DNA of 64,000 nt from JAJFUI01 sp963754135 (lineage in GTDB: Bacteria; Planctomycetota; Planctomycetia; Pirellulales; Thermoguttaceae). Under the pieces are notes generated by a model. The model ran no database searches, was not told the DNA's origin, and saw only the letters and a list, made by a program, of their open reading frames with translations. The stretch covers positions 930,001 to 994,000 of the forward strand of contig CAVWEY010000002.1 of the NCBI GenBank assembly GCA_963754135.1. The letters are read 5' to 3'. Numbering within the stretch: the stretch's first letter is position 1; the number at the start of each line of letters is the position of its first letter. Shown one piece after another: positions 1-8,308 of this stretch. A program made the translations under genes and the position numbers.

Positions 1-156
1 AAGGAGGACTCGCCCAAGGCGCTGCACATGGTCCCCGTGACTTTCTCGGCCGGGGCCGACGCCGGCAAGATCGTCAAGACCATCCGCATCAAGACCGACC
101 AGGGCGAGATGATGCCCGAACTGGCCGCCTACGCGGTGGTAGCGGCGGCACAGTAG
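1..156 (+). CDS. C-terminal end of an uncharacterised protein (partial)
   Basis: Fifty-one codons are open from the first base to a TAG stop and end in YAVVAAAQ; the 5' part lies outside the window. The stretch FSAGADAGKIVKTIRI followed by KTDQG resembles the end of planctomycete DUF1573-type secreted proteins, but the fragment is too short to assign firmly. It converges on the DUF1559 gene, whose stop lies 4 bases further on. Confidence 0.6.
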   Translation, partial: KEDSPKALHMVPVTFSAGADAGKIVKTIRIKTDQGEMMPELAAYAVVAAAQ

Positions 157-160
157 CCGA

Positions 161-1307
161 TCAGAACTTCTTGCCGTCGACCGGCAGGCCGTCCTTGCGA
201 TTGCCCAGCCGCCCGTGGATCTGCGGATCAATCGAATAGTTGAGCATCTGCACGGACCCATCGCAAAAGGCCATTTGGAAGCCGTTGGCGTGGGCGCTGC
301 CGAAGCCGTTTACGTAGGTCACGCCAGGCGAATCCTGAAGGGGAGGATAGGGGCTAACGATGATTCCCGTCTGAGGGTCGATCCCGGATAAAGCCGTCCA
401 GCGTATCACGTCGATGTCGTCGCCGATCATGGCCGATTCGTTGTCGCCGCCGTCGGTTCCCGTGGCATAGCAGTCAGGGTTGAGGTACTTTTCGCCGATC
501 AGGTAAGTGTTGGTCGTTCCGTCCGTGATGTCGGCCAAGGTGACGTGGCTGGCGCAGTAGAATACGCCCGTCGACAGTTTAGCTACGCCAGCGAACGTCG
601 CTCGGGCGGAGGTAGTCATCTGATTCGGCGGGGACTCGACATCGGTAACGTCTGACGGTCCGCCCTCCTGCCACGCCGCGGGATTGTTCGTATCGCCGCT
701 TACGAACAGATCGCCGGAGTTGCCTGTGTAATCGGAGCGAGCCACCGTGGTTGGCGTGTTGGCGTTGCAGAAGCCCAAGCCCCCAGTGCCGCTGGAGAGG
801 ACGAAGGGGAACGGCCCAGCTTGGCGGCGTGTGGGGCAGGTCGAGCGCGGCAATCGGCGTTTGCATCCGCCGGCAGTTGGCGGCCAGTTTCTCCGTGCCG
901 TTCCACGGATTGGCGCCCAAGCCGAGGTCGTGCAATGCCGGTTGCTCGACATAGGGCAGGACGTTGTAGATCCAACCGCCTGGCTGCCGCCAATCGCTGC
1001 CGCGGTCGGCGTCGCCGACCCAGCGCCAGCCCCAGCCGTCACTCGGCAGTCGGCCGTTGATTTGCTCGTGGTTCAGGCAGCCCAGCGCCAGTTGCTTCAG
1101 GTTGTTCTTACATTGCGTCTGTCTGGCGGCCTCGCGGGCGGCCTGCACCGCCGGCAATAGCAACGCAATCAAAACCCCGATGATCGTGATCACAACCAAA
1201 AGCTCCACCAAAGTAAAACCAAATTTGGGATTTGGGATTCGGGATTTGGGGTTTGAAGGGAGAGACCGCGTGAAGGGACGATGGCGGATAGTAGGGTATA
1301 CTTCCAT
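161..1307 (-). CDS. DUF1559 pilin-like secreted protein, one frameshift
   Basis: The N-terminus carries a type IV pilin/pseudopilin leader (FTLVELLVVITIIG, then LLLPAVQAAREAARQ), and the C-terminus has the family blocks FGSAHANGFQMAFCDGSV and GRLGNRKDGLPVD. Known family: large planctomycete paralogue group of prepilin-like proteins of unknown role, cleaved by a prepilin peptidase. The frame changes once near 839-840, between AALD and CPTRRQAGPFPF; removing one G from the + strand restores a single protein of about 380 residues. The first ~30 residues upstream of FTLVELL (PNPKSRIPNPKFG) come from a short GGATTT-type repeat (1221-1260), so the true start is uncertain. Confidence 0.88.
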
Positions 1308-1359
1308 AAGTCACCGCCTGAACCGATTTTGACCTTTTTCTGGTTTTGTGGAGTAGAAC

Positions 1360-1713
1360 ATGGACCGCGACGAACTCCGCAAACGCACCAAGGCCTTTGC
1401 CTTGCGAATCATTCGCCTCGTGGCCGCACTGCCGCGAAACCGCGTGGGCGGCGTCCTCGGACGGCAAGTCCTCAAGTCCGGCACCTCGATCGGCGCAAAC
1501 TACCGCGAAGCCCTCCGCGCCTCTTCCCGCAAGCACTTCCCCAGCATCACCGAGATCGTCGTCCGAGAGACCGACGAGACGCTCTACTGGCTGGAACTGC
1601 TTACCGAATCGGGCAACGTCAAGCCCTCGCGGTTGACGGGGCTGATCCAGGAGTGCGGCGAGCTGTTGGCGATCTTTGCCAAGACGGCCAAGTCAGTCCG
1701 CCGGCACCCCTGA
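1360..1713 (+). CDS. Four-helix bundle protein (S23 / intervening-sequence type)
   Basis: 117 residues, helix-rich. RIIRLVAALPRNRVGG, VLKSGTSIGANYREA and ETDETLYWLELL match the conserved blocks of the four-helix bundle family first described from ORFs inside 23S rRNA intervening sequences; here it stands free, with no rRNA nearby. GGAG lies about 8 bases before the ATG. Function of the family is unknown; it forms pentamers in solved structures. It is transcribed divergently from the DUF1559 gene, about 50 bases away. Confidence 0.85.
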   Translation: MDRDELRKRTKAFALRIIRLVAALPRNRVGGVLGRQVLKSGTSIGANYREALRASSRKHFPSITEIVVRETDETLYWLELLTESGNVKPSRLTGLIQECGELLAIFAKTAKSVRRHP

Positions 1714-1750
1714 ACCCAATCCCAAATCAAATCAACAAATCCCAAATCCT

Positions 1751-2545
1751 TTACCTCCGTTTCCGCCAGGCGTAGCAGAGCAGGCCAACCAGGCCCGCGG
1801 CCAGCAGCGCCAACGTGGACGGCTCGGGGACGTAGGTGAGCTGGTAGAAGTCGAAGTCGGCCTTGTTCTGGGTCGTGTTCGGAACGGACCAGTCCTTGGT
1901 AAGTAGCGCGATCTCTAGGTTCCCGCTCACCTTCCCATTCGGCAGCCAACTGTCGGGTTCGGTGCCCACCAGGGTCCACGAGTCCGCCGCGTTCACCTTA
2001 TAGTAATACGACCACGTCTTGTTAGTGCCGTCGCGGTATATTTCGAGATAGGCCGCGTCGCCCGGGACAGACGCGGAAGGTCCGTCGGTACCCGGTTTCT
2101 GTACCTGAACCGAGCTCGAAAAGTTCAGATCAGCGCACATGAAGGTACACGCGTCCGGGTAGGTGGACAAGACATTTCCCGTGTCGATCACCATCAGGCC
2201 ACACGCCAAATAAGGAAAAGCCCCCCCGCTGTTTGAGGTGGCCTTGTCGCAACGCGTCTCGACGTAAAAGCTGGCAGTGGGACTGATTACCGAGTCGCTG
2301 AGCAAATATGGCGCCCCGTCACGGTTATTGAGCCAGTAATCCTCCGAATTGACAGTGCTCATCTGGACCTCAAACCAGCCCGATCTTGCCGTCAGGCTAT
2401 AGGCGCACTGCCCGTTTGAGTCTTGCCATGACCAAGCCGGGTTCATGGTGCCGTTGCTGAAATCGTCGTACAAGATTTCCGCGGACGCCACAGTCGCGAT
2501 CCCGAACACCAAGGCAAACACCGGAAAAACTAACATCCGACACAT
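1751..2545 (-). CDS. PEP-CTERM sorted secreted protein
   Basis: 264 residues. A signal peptide (about residues 1-22, ending ASA) is followed by a beta-rich body of LamG-like appearance and a C-terminal sorting signal: VPEPSTLALLAAGLVG, a transmembrane helix and the basic tail WRKRR. Known: PEP-CTERM proteins are processed by exosortase and exported to the envelope or exopolysaccharide. The body (DDFSNGTMNPAWSW, WLVGT-type blocks) suggests a concanavalin-like fold, which is an inference. A GGGAGAG Shine-Dalgarno precedes the ATG. No exosortase gene is present in the window. Confidence 0.87.
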   Translation of the reverse strand: MCRMLVFPVFALVFGIATVASAEILYDDFSNGTMNPAWSWQDSNGQCAYSLTARSGWFEVQMSTVNSEDYWLNNRDGAPYLLSDSVISPTASFYVETRCDKATSNSGGAFPYLACGLMVIDTGNVLSTYPDACTFMCADLNFSSSVQVQKPGTDGPSASVPGDAAYLEIYRDGTNKTWSYYYKVNAADSWTLVGTEPDSWLPNGKVSGNLEIALLTKDWSVPNTTQNKADFDFYQLTYVPEPSTLALLAAGLVGLLCYAWRKRR

Positions 2546-2600
2546 GATATCTCTCCCGGGCTGATAGCCCTTCTAGGAACGCAAAAACACTGGAGTTTTC

Positions 2601-2697
2601 GCCCGCGGACCATCCGCGGGCCGGACTAACCTCGCACTCTTCTTTCCGTTTGACAATCTGCCGCCCCGGCCGGCGGAGCGGCCCGCGCATCGCGGGC
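2601..2697. repeat. Two GC-rich hairpins between genes
   Basis: Two perfect hairpins with the same GCCCGCG core and 3-base loops stand 60 bases apart: 2601-2621 (9-bp stem) and 2681-2697 (7-bp stem). They lie upstream of the PEP-CTERM gene and downstream of the FecR gene on the minus strand. They may be transcript-end structures; neither is followed by a T run. Confidence 0.5.
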
Positions 2698-2713
2698 GGT
2701 GAGTAACTTCAAC

Positions 2714-2857
2714 TCAGGGTTGCTTGTCGGCAGGTCCTCCCTGTTGGGCGTTCTTGCCAGTTTCCGCCGCGGGCAACGGAGTCACGCGGTAGTAACCGAA
2801 GCCGGCTTTTGCCATCGGGCAATGGTAGTCGCGGGTCTTGGCGACCAGCCCTAATTG
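2714..2857 (-). other. Short open frame of 47 codons, possibly a gene remnant
   Basis: Between the FecR and PEP-CTERM genes the minus strand is open for 47 codons plus stop and reads like protein (CPMAKAGFGYYRVTPLPA then ...GGPADKQP). It lacks a clear start codon or Shine-Dalgarno and has an in-frame stop just upstream, so it may be the 3' end of a gene broken by a frameshift or an eroded remnant. The rest of 2546-2966 shows no gene that I can support. Confidence 0.3.
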
Positions 2858-2966
2858 CTAGTTCCGGCCGTGCGCCTGCCATAGCCGCCCGTGCAGCGAC
2901 GATCGGCCGCGGCGATCATCGGCCGCGGCGGTTGTGGACGGCATCGTCTACGATGCGGGTTTCATT

Positions 2967-4553
2967 TTACACCTCCTTCCTTGGCTTCCCCCGGCTTGGG
3001 CTGGGCGGCCCCCCTCCACTTGCCGGCTCGGGCCGCGCCCGCCCTCCTGTCACGCATGTCCCTTCCAGTTCGGCGAGGAATCCCATAGGGCTTGCGCCGC
3101 CGCCCCGTCCCAACTGCTGCCCGTTAAGCACGTCGAACTCCAGCACGTTGGCCCCTTCGACGAAGCCCTCCCTGATCCAGAAGGTCTTGTAGCGGTCGAG
3201 GAAGTCGCCGTCTTGCCACGGCGGCGCCTGCACCGGCTTGCCGTTGATACGGATAGCGATGACATGGTCGTCAGCGACAAACCAACCGCGCATCACGGCC
3301 GTCTCCAGCCGCGCGTCCGCAAGCTCGAACGTGGTGCGAAAGGTGTAGACGACCCCGTCCGGCACCTCGGGCGGGCCGTTCGCCAGCGAAATCCACTGCG
3401 ACCGGCGCGGCTCATTCTCAAGCCAAACCACGCGTTCCCAGCCCGTCCCCCTACTCGTCACCACCGCGAGTCGGGCTTTGAAATGCGGGTCGTCGCTACG
3501 AGCGACGATCTGCCAATGCGGGTCGGGGGCGCCCTCCTTCAGTCCGATGCCCGTGTTGAATACCGCGATCGGACGTCTGCCTGGCATCGCCCGCACATAG
3601 ACCATCGCCTTGGATTGTTCTCTGCCGTGCAGCACCCTTACCGCGGACTCCCCGCCGGCCTCCACCACCGCCGACTCACCGGCACCGAGGAGAGATGGGC
3701 GGCCGCTCGCATCGCCGCCGGCAAGCCGCAGTCTCACCCTGCCCTGGAAGACGTGCGACCGGGTGGCCCCGCTCTGGTCCACTTCGACCCCGAACTCCGT
3801 GCCCAAATCGGTCACCACGGCGGTGGGAGTCTTGACGACAAACAAGGGATTAGGGATTAGAGATTGGGGATTGGGGGCTTCGGATTTCGGATTTCGGACT
3901 TCGGATTTCTCCACTCTTGCCGTCAGCTTGCCCAACGCGAGGAAGCCGCCGGCGGCAGAGTCGACTTCGTAAGTGCAGGGGCCTTGGAGGATGACCTTCG
4001 CTCCACTGGCGTAGGCAATTTCCATCAGGCCGGAGTTGAGGACATACTTGTGGCCCAAGGTGACGGCGGCCGCGGGAGCGGCGTCCGTGCCGGCCCAGCG
4101 GCAATCCACCATGCCGGTAATCCGGCCGACGCACTGCTGTTCCGAAGAGGCGTCTTCTCCGGCGGCTCGCTCTCCGGCGACTGTTAGCCGCCGGCTATCG
4201 TCCGGCCAGGTCTGCGGCTCGAGCGAGACGTAGCAGAAAGAACTGACTACCGCCGCAACGCAGAATATCGCCGTGGCGATCAGGTACGACAGCGGCCCGA
4301 CCTGGGCGAAGTACGCCACCGTCCCCTGCCAGGCGCCGGCAACAAAGCTCGGAACGGGGGTTTGCCGTGGGCGCGGCAGTTCCACTGCCGCGTCGGCCAA
4401 GGCGAGGTGCAGATCGACGTATTGAACGTAGAAGCTTCGGGCGGCCGGGTCCTCGCGCAGCCGCTGGGCCAGGTGTTGCTCTTCCTCGGCGGTGATGTTG
4501 CCGTTGCAAAGCGCGCCAAGGAGTTCCAGCAAGTGGCCGTCCTGCAAAGTCAT
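2967..4553 (-). CDS. FecR-domain regulator/anti-sigma-like membrane protein
   Basis: 528 residues from the ATG that overlaps the sigma-factor stop (ATGA). Order: cytosolic N-terminal segment (LLELLGALCNGNITAEEEQHL, a zf-HC2/anti-sigma-like opening), one membrane helix near residues 100-122, a FecR domain (ASGAKVILQGPCTYEVDS, TPTAVVTDLGTEFGVEV) and a C-terminal galactose-binding-like region (AIRINGKPVQ, GANVLEFDVLNG). Known family: planctomycete FecR proteins paired with ECF sigma factors. Inside the FecR domain an in-frame low-complexity insert (EVRNPKSEAPNPQSLIPNP) is encoded by a GGATTT repeat at 3845-3910. Confidence 0.85.
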   Translation of the reverse strand: MTLQDGHLLELLGALCNGNITAEEEQHLAQRLREDPAARSFYVQYVDLHLALADAAVELPRPRQTPVPSFVAGAWQGTVAYFAQVGPLSYLIATAIFCVAAVVSSFCYVSLEPQTWPDDSRRLTVAGERAAGEDASSEQQCVGRITGMVDCRWAGTDAAPAAAVTLGHKYVLNSGLMEIAYASGAKVILQGPCTYEVDSAAGGFLALGKLTARVEKSEVRNPKSEAPNPQSLIPNPLFVVKTPTAVVTDLGTEFGVEVDQSGATRSHVFQGRVRLRLAGGDASGRPSLLGAGESAVVEAGGESAVRVLHGREQSKAMVYVRAMPGRRPIAVFNTGIGLKEGAPDPHWQIVARSDDPHFKARLAVVTSRGTGWERVVWLENEPRRSQWISLANGPPEVPDGVVYTFRTTFELADARLETAVMRGWFVADDHVIAIRINGKPVQAPPWQDGDFLDRYKTFWIREGFVEGANVLEFDVLNGQQLGRGGGASPMGFLAELEGTCVTGGRARPEPASGGGPPSPSRGKPRKEV

Positions 4554-5131
4554 GTCCCCTTTTTCGCCTCCTCGCGCCGCTTGGCCCGCCCGACGCAATC
4601 CATCAGCGCCTTGCGGATGCGGTTCATTGCCTTGTAGACGGTGTTGACGGGCCGGCCGGATTGCTCGGCGACCGCCTTGATGCTGAGCGCGCCGGCGAAG
4701 CACTGTCGGATCAGTTCGCGGTCTGCCGGAGCCAGCTCCCGCACGCACCCAGCCAACAGGATGCGCTGCTGGTCGAGCAATTCCTGGTCGGCCAAGCGGG
4801 TGGCGGCGATGGCCTCGATGAGGTCATCCGTCCAGAAGCGGAGGCGGCTTCGCGCCGCTTTCTTGCGGAAATCCCGCACTTTGTTGTAAGCGACTTGGCT
4901 GGCCCAGGCGAAGAAGCTGGTCCCGGCCGAAAACTCGGTGTACTTCTGCCAGAGGATGACGCTCGTGTCTTGCAGGATGTCGTCCGCGTCGGCATGGCTG
5001 GGGACCAGCGTGAAGATGAACTTGAAGAGTTCCCGCTGGTGTTCGGAGAAGAGCCTGATGAAGTCCTCGGTCCCCGTCGGCGGGTCGCTGACGGAGAAGA
5101 GCTCACCGGCGGCTGGGTCGTGCATTTCCAT
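4550..5131 (-). CDS. ECF sigma-70 factor, Rhodopirellula/Verrucomicrobium type
   Basis: 193 residues. Region 2 is seen in DFIRLFSEHQRELFKFI and DADDILQDTSVILWQKY, with FFAWASQVAYNKVRDF; region 4 is LIRQCFAGALSIKAVAEQSG followed by VYKAMNRIRKAL. This is the size and layout of the TIGR02989 ECF group. Its TGA overlaps the ATG of the FecR gene by four bases, so the two are translationally coupled and very likely act as a sigma/regulator pair responding to an envelope signal. Target promoters cannot be inferred from the window. Confidence 0.9.
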   Translation of the reverse strand: MEMHDPAAGELFSVSDPPTGTEDFIRLFSEHQRELFKFIFTLVPSHADADDILQDTSVILWQKYTEFSAGTSFFAWASQVAYNKVRDFRKKAARSRLRFWTDDLIEAIAATRLADQELLDQQRILLAGCVRELAPADRELIRQCFAGALSIKAVAEQSGRPVNTVYKAMNRIRKALMDCVGRAKRREEAKKGT

Positions 5132-5463
5132 GTTCCCACCGCGCGGTGGTTGGGCTCACCGAGTCTCGGCTGCTGCTTAACTATAGATGGCCGCTGGATC
5201 GGGAATTGGTATCGGAAACCGCGCGATTTGGAACGAGAACCGCGATTCGACAAGAAATCCGGATTCCGCCACCGCCCCCGATCTTACAGACGGTGAAAGC
5301 CCCTGAGTAGACAGGCTTTCCGCAATCTGTTGAAGCGTCACGAGTTATGGCCGGCGGCCGTCGATGCCCGGTGGAGTAGAATTGCCGCCCGATCATCCAA
5401 ACCAAGAACGACAGGGGACTGCCGCCTCGTCTTCCTCGCCATCGAATGCAGGCGGCTTTGTGT
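5132..5463. other. Intergenic region with no gene seen
   Basis: 332 bases separate the sigma-factor start and the hslU stop, both read on the minus strand. The region should contain the sigma-FecR promoter and the end of the hslVU transcript. I see no convincing reading frame, RNA gene or strong hairpin terminator. Confidence 0.5.
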
Positions 5464-6801
5464 TCACAGGATAAACTTGCTCAAATCCTCGTCCTCGGTC
5501 AGTTCGGCCAGTCGCTCTCTGACGTAGGCGGAGTCGATGGCCACGCGGCCGCGTTTCATGTCGGGGGCCTCGAAACTCAGGTCTTCCAGCAGCCGCTCCA
5601 TGATCGTGTAGAGCCGCCGGGCGCCGATGTTCTGCGTCGTTTGGTTCACCTGGAAGGCGAACTCGGCCAGGGTCTCGACGGCGTCGTCCTGGAAGCTCAA
5701 CTCGACGCCTTCCGTGGCCAACAGGGCCTCGTACTGCTTCGTCAGTGCCCCTTTCGGCTCCTTCAGAATGCGGACGAAATCGTCTTTCCCGAGGGCCTTC
5801 AACTCGACGCGGATGGGGAAGCGGCCTTGCAGTTCCGGCATGAGGTCGCTCGGTTTGGCCCGATGAAACGCCCCCGCCGCGATGAAGAGCACGTGGTCGG
5901 TCCGCACGTAGCCGTAGCGGGTCTGCACGGTGGTCCCCTCGACGATCGGCAGCAGGTCGCGCTGCACGCCCTGACGCGAGACGTCGGCCCCGTGCGTTTG
6001 CTCGCTGGCCACGATCTTGTCCAGTTCATCGACGAAGATGATGCCCACGTTTTCGGCCAATTCGATGGCGGCGGCGTTGACTTTCTCCTGATTGATCAGG
6101 GCGTCGCACTCTTGCTCAAAGAGGACCTCGCGGGCCTCGGCGACGGTCAGTTCCCGCCGGCTGGTGTGCTTGGGCAGAATCTTCTCGAACATGCCGTGCA
6201 GGTCGATGTCCATCTGCTCCATACCCACGCCGGTGAGCATCATGGGCACGGCCCGCTGCTCGACGGTCAACTCGACGCGGCGCTGTTCCATTTCGCCGCC
6301 GGCCAGCATCGCCCGCATCTTCTCCCGCGTCCGCTCGTAGCGTTCGGGTGAGTCGGGGCTGCCGGGCATGGCGTCGAAAGCGGGGGGCTGCGGGGCCAAA
6401 AGGTCGACCAGCCGCTCGGTCACCCGCCGCTTCGCCTCCGCCTCGACGTTCTCCCGCTCCTGGGCGCGGACCAGGCCGATGGCGTTCTCGACCAACTCGC
6501 GGATCATGCTCTCCACGTCGCGGCCGTAGTAACCGACCTCGGTATACCGCGTGGCCTCGATCTTAATAAACGGGGCGCCGGTGAGCTTGGCCAGCCGCCG
6601 GGCGATCTCGGTCTTGCCCACGCCCGTCGGCCCGATCATCATAATGTTCTTGGGTGCCACCTCCTGGCGCATGTCGCCCTGGAGTTGCTGGCGGCGCCAG
6701 CGGTTGCGGATGGCCACGGCCACCGCCCGCTTCGCCGCGTCCTGGCCCACAATGTGCCGGTCGAGCTCTTCTACGATTTGCCGGGGCGTCAGGTCTCGCA
6801 C
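5464..6801 (-). CDS. hslU: HslU, ATPase subunit of the HslUV protease
   Basis: 445 residues, matching the family's usual ~443. AAA+ unfoldase that feeds proteins to HslV in the cytoplasm. Visible: N-terminal LTPRQIVEELDRHIVGQ, Walker A GPTGVGKT (about 57-64), RYTEVGYYGRDVES pore loop with GYYG, an I-domain, Walker B IIFVDELDK, sensor region LQGRFPIRVEL and the C-terminal EDLSKFIL that inserts into HslV. I chose the GTG at 6801: it follows GGAGGA by 8 bases and begins VRDLTPRQ. It overlaps the hslV stop by 13 bases, showing coupled translation. Confidence 0.97.
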   Translation of the reverse strand: MRDLTPRQIVEELDRHIVGQDAAKRAVAVAIRNRWRRQQLQGDMRQEVAPKNIMMIGPTGVGKTEIARRLAKLTGAPFIKIEATRYTEVGYYGRDVESMIRELVENAIGLVRAQERENVEAEAKRRVTERLVDLLAPQPPAFDAMPGSPDSPERYERTREKMRAMLAGGEMEQRRVELTVEQRAVPMMLTGVGMEQMDIDLHGMFEKILPKHTSRRELTVAEAREVLFEQECDALINQEKVNAAAIELAENVGIIFVDELDKIVASEQTHGADVSRQGVQRDLLPIVEGTTVQTRYGYVRTDHVLFIAAGAFHRAKPSDLMPELQGRFPIRVELKALGKDDFVRILKEPKGALTKQYEALLATEGVELSFQDDAVETLAEFAFQVNQTTQNIGARRLYTIMERLLEDLSFEAPDMKRGRVAIDSAYVRERLAELTEDEDLSKFIL

Positions 6802-7331
6802 GCCATTTCCTCCACAATGATGTTCGTATTCGTGTACACGTCGATCCCCGCGGCGATCGTCAAGGCGGTTCGCACGATCTCGACCGCCGAGAGGTTGGCG
6901 TGGGCGATCAGGGCGCGGGCGGCGGCCACGGCGAAATTGCCCCCCGAGCCGATCCCCAACACCCCATCGCTGGGCTGCACCACGTCGCCGTTGCCGGTTA
7001 CCAGCAAGGTGTAGCGGGCGTCGGCCACGGCCATCATCGCCTCCAGCCGCCGCAGCACCCGGTCGGTCCGCCACTCCTTGGCCAGCTCCGTGGCCGCGCG
7101 GGGCACGTTCGAGGGATAATCCTTCAGTTTGGCCTCGAAGCGTTCCAGCAGGGCGAAGGCGTCGGCCGTGGCGCCGGCGAAACCGGTCATCACCTTGCCG
7201 TCCAGGAGGCGGCGGATTTTGTTCACGTCGGCCTTCATAATCGTGTTGGCCACGGTCACCTGTCCGTCGCCGCCCATGGCGACCACCCCCCGGTGGCGGA
7301 CGGTCAGGATGGTTGTCGAGTGGGTTTTCAT
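6789..7331 (-). CDS. hslV: HslV, peptidase subunit of the HslUV protease
   Basis: 180 residues, an N-terminal-threonine hydrolase. HSTTILTVRHRGVVAMGGDG corresponds to the processed N-terminus, so the catalytic Thr is residue 6 or 7 after removal of a short propeptide. GFAGATADAFALLERFE, LAVADA-like and TGNGDVVQP blocks, and the closing NIIVEE, are as in proteobacterial HslV. AGGGAG precedes the ATG. First gene of the hslV-hslU operon. Confidence 0.97.
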   Translation of the reverse strand: MKTHSTTILTVRHRGVVAMGGDGQVTVANTIMKADVNKIRRLLDGKVMTGFAGATADAFALLERFEAKLKDYPSNVPRAATELAKEWRTDRVLRRLEAMMAVADARYTLLVTGNGDVVQPSDGVLGIGSGGNFAVAAARALIAHANLSAVEIVRTALTIAAGIDVYTNTNIIVEEMACET

Positions 7332-7425
7332 GCGTGGACGCTCCCTTGACGGACTCCCGGCAGTTTTCAGCCACCAATATGGCGGAAATCCGCCGATGGT
7401 GCCAGGGGGCCAACGCACCCAACAG

Positions 7426-7456
7426 AAAAGGCCGGCCCCCTGAGGAGGCCGGCCCG
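7426..7456 (-). terminator. Rho-independent terminator
   Basis: Read on the minus strand, a strong stem with GGCCGGCC in both arms is followed directly by TTTTCTGTT. It sits downstream of the Spy-like gene (7543-8043), separating it from hslV. Confidence 0.8.
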
Positions 7457-7472
7457 GCTTGGCTATCGTCCG

Positions 7473-7496
7473 TGTACTGCTCACGCTCCGCGCGAG
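7473..7496. repeat. Single arm of a dispersed palindromic repeat
   Basis: This 24-base stretch matches 22 of 24 bases of one arm of the inverted repeat at 35795-35850 (GTACTC.TCACGC..CGCG type). It has no partner arm here. Confidence 0.5.
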
Positions 7497-7542
7497 GAAG
7501 CTGGGCGTTACACAAAGCGTGACGAACACCTGATCGCGGCGT

Positions 7543-8043
7543 CTAGTCGCCTCCCGACCTGCGGCCGCGGCGTCCGCCCCGATCCTTCACTTGCTGCTTC
7601 TGGTCGTCCGTCAGGATGGACATGGCCTTCTCGCGGACTTCCTTGGCCAAGGCGGCGGCTTCCTTGCGGATGTCCGCCAGCTTGGTCTTCTGGTCGTCGG
7701 TGAGCTTCATCGCCGCCCGGCCGGCTTCCATAACGTCCCTGCGGCCCTTTCCGGCGTCCTTGGCGGCCTTGGCAGCCTCGTCGCGGGCTTTCTTCTGGTC
7801 CGCGGTAATGACGCCCTCACGCTTTTCCTCCAGGGCCTTGAACTTGGGAGCATACTCCTTCTCGATCTCCTCCACTTTGGCCTTCTGGTCGTCGGAGAGG
7901 TTCAGTCCTCTGAGGAATTCAAGTCCCTGCACCACCTGCTGGCGGTTCCTGCTCTCTCGTGGCGTCTTCTCGTCGGCCGCCAACAGACTGCCGACCAGCG
8001 CCAGCGACACGGCCAAGGCCAACATGGCACTCACAACTCTCAT
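7543..8043 (-). CDS. Spy/CpxP-like LTxxQ periplasmic protein
   Basis: 166 residues with a signal peptide (MRVVSAMLALAVSLALVGSL, then LAADE). The mature part is charged, helical and carries three LxDDQK motifs (NLSDDQKAKV, KLTDDQKTKL, ILTDDQKQQV), as in the LTxxQ family. Proteins of this fold act as periplasmic chaperones or metal/stress sensors in proteobacteria; the planctomycete role is unknown. The C-terminus is Arg/Gly-rich (GGRRGRRSGGD). AAGGAG precedes the ATG, and the gene appears monocistronic, with its own terminator at 7426-7456. Confidence 0.8.
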   Translation of the reverse strand: MRVVSAMLALAVSLALVGSLLAADEKTPRESRNRQQVVQGLEFLRGLNLSDDQKAKVEEIEKEYAPKFKALEEKREGVITADQKKARDEAAKAAKDAGKGRRDVMEAGRAAMKLTDDQKTKLADIRKEAAALAKEVREKAMSILTDDQKQQVKDRGGRRGRRSGGD

Positions 8044-8258
8044 GTTACGTCTCCTTTGATCCAAAGCTAACGGTGAAACAACCGACGGGGCGGCTGCTTG
8101 TCCTCGCCGGACAATCCGACAGCGGCCCGCGAATGCGACGACACGGGCAACTGACGTGCCGATACCGCCACAAGGGGGTGTGCCCGGACGGGCTTCCACT
8201 CTATCGTAGCACCTGATTAACTATATGAACACCGTCCAGGGCCGGCGGTTCCGGCGGA

Positions 8259-8278
8259 TGTAGGAGTCGCCTCCTACA
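8259..8278. repeat. Short palindrome, TGTAGGAG family
   Basis: An 8-bp perfect stem (TGTAGGAG/CTCCTACA) with a 4-base loop, lying just past the 3' end of the TlpA-type gene. The same words form the 27-bp-arm palindrome at 36741-36817 and a half copy near 59200. Confidence 0.6.
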
Positions 8279-8308
8279 GCCCCACGGCCGACTTCTTCAA
8301 CGGCCACG

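Noticed and set aside
1360..1713. A 23S rRNA intervening sequence
   Set aside because: The four-helix protein is typical of such inserts, but no rRNA sequence surrounds it.
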